NCBI RefSeq assembly: GCF_030272615.1 | Contig: NC_081412.1 | Coordinates: forward strand, 22,784,432 to 22,848,431 | DNA length: 64,000 nt | DNA from: Cryptomeria japonica | Lineage: Eukaryota; Streptophyta; Pinopsida; Cupressales; Cupressaceae | Direction: 5' to 3' | Shown here: piece after piece, positions 57,882-64,000 of the stretch | Numbering within the stretch: the stretch's first letter is position 1 | Layout: each line of letters starts with the position of its first letter | Program-made: the position numbers and the translations under genes | The notes under the pieces: model-generated | Told to the model about the DNA's origin: nothing | Databases searched by the model: none | Seen by the model: the letters and a program-made list of their open reading frames with translations, nothing else

Positions 57882-58404
57882 ATTGTTATTATGAGGATCC
57901 AGTTACTATTGGGGGGGTGAATTAGTAGTAAAACAATTCTGCACTACTTCAAAAAATAACGCTCGTAACTACTCAAAAAATCTCTTAAGTAGATTTACCA
58001 AACTATTCACTTAAGTGTTCATCAATATGTAAACAAAGAAAAGATATCAAATGCACACATCAACAATGCATCACCACATGAACACAAATATTTTTCACGT
58101 GGAAACCCAACTAGGAAAAACCATGGTGGGAATTAGCACCCACAAAATATTTGCACTCTTTTGGAATGCGCCCGGTTAAAGGCCTAGCCTAGTTAAGACC
58201 TTTACAGTATGCCTAGTTAAGAGTAGACCCTTTTAGGAGTCACCTGATCAAGAGATTTTGTCTCAGCCCTGTTAGGAGCTCTACCCAGTTAAGAGTAACC
58301 TTGTTAGAGGATTTCAAACTCTAGTTAATGAGCCACTCGATGAAGGGATTTACAATATAAGACCTATTAGGTTCTACTTGATTAAGGTATTTCAAACCAC
58401 TGTA

Positions 58405-59604
58405 AGGGTAAGTGCAAGGTAATGAGTCACAAATTGGTGGAAGTCTGCGTATTAGAAAACGTGCTCTTAGAAACAGGGGCTTGTTTTCAAAAAATGGGGA
58501 CTCGTATTTACTTCAGACCCCTAAGGCAAAAATTAACGGGGGCCTGAAGTGAAACTTAACGGGCCCCCGTTTTGTTGTCAAATGGGGGCCCATTTGAAAA
58601 TGAAATGAGGTCCCGTTTTTTAAAAAATGGGCCCCCGTTTTTAAATCCGATTTTACACATTTTCTGTGGGCGCATTTTGTCATTTTTGGACAGTAATGTT
58701 GATTTTAGGAATGAGACCCTATTTTATAAACAACGGGCCCCTATTTTGTGAAAGTTGATTCCACAACCCACCACTTGTCTCGAGATTAGGTATGGAATAG
58801 GCTTGGGATGACCACACCTGAGAAATGGACCTGCAAATTTAAATCTCCATGAATGAAAGCACAACTATGAACTTCTGAAATAGTTTACATGCCTCTAATT
58901 AGAGAACTTTTATACGAAATTAAAACCCATTTCAAATTATAGTGTCTAGATTTTAAATATGTAAATTTATTTAAAAATTGATTATTTTAACTATTTTTCA
59001 TTTAATTTATACTAAACCGGGTCCATAAACTTGAAATATTAACTAATTTTGTTAGTTTAATCACTTTTTTATTTTAATTAATTTTGTAAAAAAAATTATA
59101 TGTCATCAATTTGCACAAAATTCTTTTCTATTAAAAAAGTCAAGTTTACATCAAATTATGTGGGTCGTACACGTCAAATTTTTAAAAAGATAATTATAGT
59201 CATTAAAAAATTAATTAAAATATATATTTTGAAAAAAAATACAGAAAAATAATCAATCTTCAGTGTGTTACATACCATTTCCCAAAACGGTTTGAGAAAA
59301 AAAATTTAATTGTGTCAAAAAGTGTGGGTCGTACACATGCATGGTATGGTCCTGAAATAGACATTTTTAAAACATAGTTTTTAGAAATACATTCAAAAAG
59401 TTATTTCTTATTATGTGGGAATTAAAATAAATTACATATTTGGAAAGTAGATTTAGAGGGCTATCTTTTATATTACTAACTTTTTCTAAGATTCAATCTC
59501 CAAGTGTTTCAAAATTTAAGCTCAAATGAGACAAAACCTGAAAATCAGGGAAAACACTTCCACTTTTTGGCCAAAAAGTGGACTCATCTTCTTGCACTGA
59601 CCCA
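58405..59604. mobile_element. T3: 1.2-kb TIR element inserted in the R7 5' LTR
   Basis: Compared with the intact LTR (GTTGTAATTGTTGGGG), the second LTR is split at CACTGTA. The insert starts AGGGTAAGTGCAAGGTAATG and ends CATCTTCTTGCACTGACCCA; the complement of the right end is TGGGTCAGTGCAAGAAGATG, giving terminal inverted repeats. TA (or TAA) is duplicated at 58403-58404 and 59605-59606. This would suit Tc1/mariner (TA) or PIF/Harbinger (TAA) insertion. The interior is mostly AT-rich, with no transposase. A cluster of GGGCCC-centred repeats lies near the left end. Confidence 0.82.
58468..58752. repeat. Cluster of GGGCCC-centred repeats in T3
   Basis: About ten copies of a near-palindromic word, including AACGGGCCCCCGTTTT, AAATGGGGGCCCATTTG, AATGGGCCCCCGTTTTT, AACGGGCCCCTATTTTG, and weaker forms such as GAGGTCCCGTTTTTT and GAGACCCTATTTT. 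Spacing is roughly 20-45 bp. They lie beside the left TIR and stand out as GC-rich in an AT-rich element. Confidence 0.75.
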
Positions 59605-60559
59605 TAACTGTTAGAGAACAACAAGGCAAATGATCTAATCACAACACTTCCTTTCTTTCTAGTATGGATCCTTTTTAGCACAACTCTTCTACACACATGT
59701 AGACACTTCAATCTGGTTCGACAATACCTTCTCAAACCACAAACACTAAAACCCTTCTCAAACTAGCCCTAAATACATTTTTTAGTTAGGGTAGCTACAA
59801 ACCCTAATTACATCATCAAGATACGATGAATTTACATTACAGATAATTACAAATCATTACAATAAATTTCTAGATGATTTTTATTGTTGAATGATCACCG
59901 CACATCGATTTGATAAGCAATCAAACCCTTGTCACATTCTTCAAAGAACTTCTCTATTTCCCAAGAAATTTGATCCTTGTACATGCAAAAATACCATCTT
60001 ATCATTACACACGGATTCTAATACATCATCACTAAGCTATGAACATGATAAGATCCACCTCCAAACCATAAATCATTATCGGTTAAAGATTTGTCACTGG
60101 TATTCATTCTTCTTCACATAGTTCATGACAATCAATCATAACTCACTCAATACACTGAATCTATTGATGTGGTTTGGAACATAGGTTCATGTTCCTGTCT
60201 TCAACTCTCTTATAAAACCACAATGTCTAACTCTTCTCCAATCGTCTGTACCAGTCTCTCTATCATCGCTTTGTTCTTATTTACCACTTGACAACAACTT
60301 AGTAGTTTTGTTGTATAACTGATTCTACTTACTAGTTAGACTATACCGGTTGGTCTAGATGACCTAGATGACTAAGAAAAAATGGTTTCCATCAGCGACC
60401 ACAAATAATATCATCAATCAACCTATTACAATCATCATCATCAAGCCAACAATCTCCTTCAACTTTACAGGCCATCTTCTAGCAATCTCCCCCTTGACAT
60501 CATATACCTGGTCATATCAACTTTACCGGTCATCATCATCTCCATCAGTTATGCCAACA

Positions 60560-60654
60560 ACCTCCCCATCATTATATTCATTATTTATTCCAATAGAAAT
60601 ATCATGCTTGTGGGGGTTATTAAGCTCCCTAATATTCCATTAGATAATCTTCAT
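60560..60654 (-). pseudogene. L1 ORF2 start (endonuclease N-terminus)
   Basis: ATG at 60654 on the minus strand opens MKII-stop-WNIRELNNPHKHDI. This is the characteristic plant LINE ORF2 start (MKIISWNIRGLNNPxK), which includes the catalytic Asn of WNxRG. R7 follows directly at 60559. Confidence 0.85.
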
Positions 60655-60679
60655 CTTACCTTCTAAGGCATTCCATTTA

Positions 60680-61960
60680 GGCCCATCTCTAGAAGAGTCT
60701 TCTGAGTCCCTTCAACTATCTCTATCTTACTCTATTTGTCTTGGCTCTATTGGCTAGTAGGCCTACCCTACCCTCTAGACACTAATCCATAATCCACCCT
60801 TTTACGATAGTGAGTCCTCTTTCCTAAACTATTTGTAGGGGAGGACAATTTTTTCCTTTGTCTAGATTTGACCAAGGTAAAGGGAGGATCTTCCATCTCA
60901 ACAAAAGAGAACATATATCCAGAAGAAAGTTATCTCTAAGGGAAACCTCCAGATTCACAAACTCAAGAGAAATATTCCCAGCATGGGAGAAATCTCTAGC
61001 CTTAGAGGAAAGCACCCCCTTATCAGGATCTTTCAAATCTAACACTCTATTCACCTACTTTAGGACATGTAACACAATTGCACCACTAGAAGTATTAGAA
61101 GGAATATTAAAAACATCATCCTATAAATCATCATTGGATATACCAAATGTTTCCAAACAAACCACAACAGATCAAATTCCATCTATAGACTCAACAATAT
61201 AGTTCCCTGAATTGGGATTCGAAACAACCGTTTGGGCAACCTTTTCAATATTGACATAGCCTCATCCACCTTGGGAGAACTCACCTTAGGAACAAACCCA
61301 TTGAAACCAATGGTATGAGCCTTTTCCATCCAAACATTTTGAAGTTTTTTGGGGGGTTTGGAAGGGCATTTTTTGCCCAATGAACAACCTTTTTACATTG
61401 AAAGTAAGAAAATGAGATAGACTCAAACTCAATAGCTTGAACCCACTCACTAAGATTGAACTTAATATATTTCACAAGGAAGGTTTAGTATATTGAGACA
61501 CATTGACACAAATTGGAGCATAAACCAAATACCTCTTTGAAGCCATCATAGATTCAATCAATAGAATATTGTTTAACTAAGCAGGAATCCCCTTAAATAT
61601 ATTTTCATCCCTAAATTCTAGAGGTAAGCCAGGGAGCCTAACCCAAACCAAGGGTTCATTACAAGACCAAATGTGGGGATTGAACCTAGGTTTCTATCTC
61701 TTTTGAGAAAAAGAAGAGCATTCAAGCATCCATAGACCTCCTATTAAGGCAACAATCAAATCTTCTCCACAAGTAAAGGCGATAGAGAAGAAACCTTTTG
61801 CGATGGTTGCAACATCAATGCGACCCTTCTTAATCCATTTTCTAGAATAAAGGCATGTAGATTGATTCAATATTAGGACAAGTCTTAACCTTTATCCACA
61901 ATGCAATCTAGAACCACACTAGAGAACCAAAAACAAGGTCAACTAAATGACTCAAAAGTG
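60680..61960 (-). pseudogene. L1 ORF1 (DUF4283 and zinc knuckle), degraded
   Basis: Minus strand: KGRIDVATIAKGFFSIAFTC then GEDLIVALIGGLWMLECSSF (61700-61840) is a DUF4283-type nucleic-acid-binding module. FNPHIWSCNEPLVWVRLPGL and PLEFRDENIFKGIP follow (about 61580-61680). WVQAIEFESISFSYFQCKKVVHWAKN (split across residues, 61370-61450) is a CCHC knuckle with its first Cys changed to Tyr and its last lost at a frameshift into CPSKPPKKLQN. ORF1 proteins coat LINE RNA. Stops and frame changes are frequent. Confidence 0.75.
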
Positions 61961-62543
61961 AAGAGAAAATCTCCCCCTTTAAATGTGATCCAAATAACTT
62001 TGACCACTTTGAGTTACGGTTAGGTAGGAATGATTATACTTCCCCATAGAAACACACAAATTTATAAAAGAGGGGCCATTAGAATCATTACCTGAAAAAG
62101 AAGGCCACTAAGATGCCAATGAAGGCACATGATTGCTTGTACCAATACCATCAGGTACCTCACTAGAATATTCCCACACACCAAAAATAGAGATCCTTGT
62201 CCCTAAAGTTGGCACACCATTTAGTGCATTTTTAGATTAGAAACTTGCAGTTAACTAAATCAAATTGTCCTCACCTCTACTCATCTTGAACCCACAACAA
62301 GTCTAGAAACAACATAGATTCTACAAATCTACAAACTTCCCACCTTCTCCAAATTAAAATTTCCATCCCTCTCGATGATAGCTCCATGATTATTGGGATG
62401 AGACACACTTATGCTAAAGTTATTATTTAGTCTAATGTGTTAATACAGTTTAAGTACTACTAAACAAAGTGCACTTAAGATAAGCTCAATTACACGTGTT
62501 ATTATATCACGAGGGTAATGCCCTTATGTTGTTGACAAAGTAC
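61961..62543. other. L1 5' region and spacer
   Basis: Possible 5' UTR of L1 down to about 62300, then ordinary spacer with ATCACGAGGG near 62510. No gene recognised. Confidence 0.4.
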
Positions 62544-62655
62544 CTCTAGCTTCCTCCTTTTCTTGAAGTCAAATTCCTCGAGAGAATTGTCATGGGCATA
62601 TCCAATTTTCTTGTGGTAATTGGAAGACTCGCCCTCTATTGGTTGATAGGTTTTC
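62544..62655 (-). CDS. Candidate internal exon of an unidentified gene
   Basis: On the minus strand an AATTAAATAG acceptor precedes an open 112-bp segment that ends at a CTAGAG|GTACTT donor. Its open phase reads KTYQPIEGESSNYHKKIGYA then HDNSLEEFDFKKRRKLE. The residues are mixed and charged, unlike random AT-rich translation. It lies downstream, in minus orientation, of the coding-like fragment at 63410-63990, so both may belong to one gene. I do not recognise the family. Confidence 0.4.
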
Positions 62656-63357
62656 CTATTTAATTCAATATTTTAAAGCCAAAAAAAAAGTAACAATCTT
62701 ATCAATAGTTGAGATAGGTATGATGACCTTCTATATCTACTCTCTACTTATTTTACAAGGCATAGCTATCTTCTAATGATTAACAAGGAATTACAAAATC
62801 ATGAATTTTTTAACACAAAAACAAATAACGTAGAGCTTTTAACTAGAAAGAGTTCAAAGATAGAAAAACATAATAAGGATAAGGAAAATAATACAAATAT
62901 TAGCCTAGCATGGTAAGTTATCTATCATAACAATACGTCACTCCATCATTTGTTTAAATCCAACTTTCCACAATAATGTGCACAACTAAATCATGAAGAC
63001 TTTTCATAGATATAAAGGAGAATCATCCAAGAAACAATGTATCCAACATAAGAAGGATAAATATCCATCAACTAGAGCACATTATTTGATTCATAGAATT
63101 TCATTCAAATAATCTTATTCACATCTACCAAAATTTTTTTTTGAGTTCCTCAAAAAAAGAAAATCCTTTAAAATCCTTAAAAAAAAACTCCTAATAACTA
63201 CTCATTTTATAACAAATATAGATACTAGATATTAATTATCTTAGAGAAGTAATGGCTTCTTGCAAAAGACTATTTTTACAAAGAAAGCTAAAACATATCT
63301 CATCACATCACATGTGGTCCATTGGAAATTATAATTTAAAATGCAAAAGACTCATAA
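62656..63357. other. AT-rich, intron-like spacer
   Basis: No coding pattern. If the flanking exon-like pieces form one minus-strand gene, this would be an intron. Confidence 0.4.
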
Positions 63358-63741
63358 GCCTATGCTACTTACACCAACTTAGAATCAATAATATCAATTG
63401 CTAAATGGGAATTGGATTCCTCTCATCTTCAAGTACCAGTTGAAGTTGTGCATCAAGTAGTTCTACTTTTTCTTCTTTTGCTGCTAACACTAGGGTCACC
63501 CTCATATATTCTATGAAACTCATTTTGCATTCCCATGCAAGACTCCTGCGCCTATGCTACTTACACCAAATCAAAACTAATAACATCAATTGCTAAAGGG
63601 GAATTGGATTCCTCTCAACTTCATGTACCAGTTTAAGTTGTAAATCAAGTAGTTCTACTTTGTCTTCTTCTTCCACTAACACCAAGGGCACCCTCATATA
63701 TTCTGTGAAACTCATTTTGCATTCCTATGCAATAGTTGTCA
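63358..63741. repeat. 193-bp tandem duplication
   Basis: GCCTATGCTACTTACACCAA begins at 63358 and again at 63551. The two copies match along about 190 bp with scattered substitutions, including AATTGGATTCCTCTCA and CACCCTCATATATTCT. Each contains the same exon-like minus-strand reading frame. Confidence 0.9.
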
Positions 63742-63990
63742 ACCTAGAGAGAATATCTTCTTGTGGGTCTTTTGTAAATTTTGTGTCAAGTTGGAGTATT
63801 GGAGTAAAACCATCTCTTGACAACACCATCTTGAATTCTTCTTCCACAACAGGAAACACTCTTCCAAAATGAATTACCTCAGGATGGGTTCCTTACAATG
63901 ATAATCTCCTCTAGTAGACTTTGGTTATGATCTCTTGCCTATATTTTCTCTTCTCTCAAAATATTAATTGCCCTTCTATATCTAGAAACA
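63410..63990 (-). pseudogene. Exon-like coding fragment with duplicated terminal segment, unidentified
   Basis: On the minus strand a coding-like frame runs from about 63880: VIHFGRVFPVVEEEFKMVLS, RDGFTPILQLDTKFTKDPQE, then DILSRLTTIA-stop-ECKMSF and TEYMRVPLVLVEEEDKVELL. The second duplicate (63550-63410) repeats AWECKMSFIEYMRVTLVL and AAKEEKVELLDAQLQLVLED, with Trp intact where the first has TAG. Upstream (63890-63990) REEKI-stop-ARDHNQSLLEEIII is in another frame, implying a frameshift. Amino-acid character is conserved between the duplicates, as expected for former coding sequence. The gene may extend beyond the window. No family is recognised. Confidence 0.45.
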
Positions 63991-64000
63991 TCTATTCTTT

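Larger units (their letters stand above)
53820..60559 (-). mobile_element. R7: Ty1/copia element lacking reverse transcriptase, inserted in L1
   Basis: Two LTRs (53820-55294 and 57884-60559, the latter containing T3) flank gag, protease and integrase on the minus strand. The integrase C-terminal linker (KLNHSADQIIGDMNVAVQTR) runs to within a few codons of the left LTR. No RT, RNase H or clear purine tract lies between. It is related to R4 in gag, integrase and LTR motifs. No matching target duplication was found (GAAAG left, ACCTC right). Confidence 0.88.
57884..60559 (-). repeat. R7 5' LTR, split by T3
   Basis: Matches 53820-55294. It runs from TGTTATTATGAGGATCCAG to about 58404, continues after T3 at 59605, and ends ATGCCAACA at 60559. 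Several of the LTR's short open frames are repeated in the other copy (54624 and 59891 start ATGATCACCGCACATCG-type words) and are not genes. Confidence 0.88.
51675..62300 (-). mobile_element. L1: LINE-type non-LTR retrotransposon, 3'-truncated, interrupted by R7
   Basis: Read on the minus strand: ORF1 (61960-60680), ORF2 start and endonuclease N-terminus (60654-60560), R7 insertion, then endonuclease (53819-52900) and reverse transcriptase (52640-51675). Frames are broken by many stops. The 3' half of the polymerase and any poly-A tail are missing, because L1 meets R8 at about 51670. LINEs usually lose their 5' ends, so this 3' loss implies a later deletion or rearrangement. The upper boundary near 62300 is approximate. 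Confidence 0.85.

Noticed and set aside
1-64000. A novel defence, biosynthetic or signalling gene cluster
   Set aside because: Apart from one dioxygenase pseudogene and unidentified exon fragments, recognisable coding sequence belongs to transposable elements. No co-oriented host gene cluster is visible.
1-64000. CRISPR arrays, rRNA and tRNA genes
   Set aside because: No regularly spaced identical short repeats with unique spacers, no rRNA core sequence and no tRNA cloverleaf were recognised. The Met-tRNA complements found are primer-binding sites.

Overview
This window looks like plant nuclear DNA from a large, retrotransposon-rich genome. The evidence is long AT-rich spacers, several plant-type Ty1/copia and Ty3/gypsy elements nested in one another, an L1-type LINE with a plant DUF4283-type ORF1, and a spliced 2-oxoglutarate dioxygenase related to flavanone 3-hydroxylase. 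A gymnosperm or another large-genome seed plant would fit, but no feature fixes the species. I saw no bacterial-type genes, CRISPR, rRNA or tRNA.

Layout. Positions 1-4917: two terminal exons of an unidentified + strand gene (243-447), a short minus-strand EF-hand fragment (1168-1365), a 41-bp inverted repeat, AT-rich spacer, and a foldback-type TIR element T1 (3335-4647). Positions 4918-29521: a nested stack. The outer LTR element R1 has no recognisable pol and carries a Gln/Pro-rich degenerate reading region. It holds a reversed copia LTR (R2). R2 is split by copia element R3 (TSD CCAAC). R3 is split inside its own 5' LTR by copia element R4 (TSD GTAAC), and its pol is split by a TIR element T2. 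Positions 31560-33570: a decayed gypsy gag-protease fragment (R5, minus), followed by a CA-rich minisatellite and a probable LTR remnant. Positions 38553-48616: copia R6 (minus) with 2.4-2.5 kb LTRs. Positions 49210-50612: a 2OG-Fe(II) dioxygenase, three exons on the minus strand, which looks like a pseudogene. Positions 51190-62300: a copia 5' fragment (R8) abutting a LINE (L1, minus), which is interrupted by copia R7 (minus). R7 lacks reverse transcriptase, and its 5' LTR is itself interrupted by TIR element T3. Positions 62544-63990: exon-like pieces of an unidentified minus-strand gene, including a 193-bp tandem duplication of one exon-like segment.

How it works together. Almost nothing here appears able to act on its own. 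Every element pol carries stops, frameshifts or lost catalytic or zinc-binding residues. Many changes are C-to-T type, as expected from decay of methylated DNA. The real interest is structural: insertion order can be read from target duplications and LTR pairs; several LTR families share a conserved motif and degenerate internal arrays; one copia copy has its integrase joined directly to its 3' LTR; and T3 carries a cluster of GGGCCC-centred repeats near one end. Boundaries of degraded elements are approximate, and all comparisons were made by eye.
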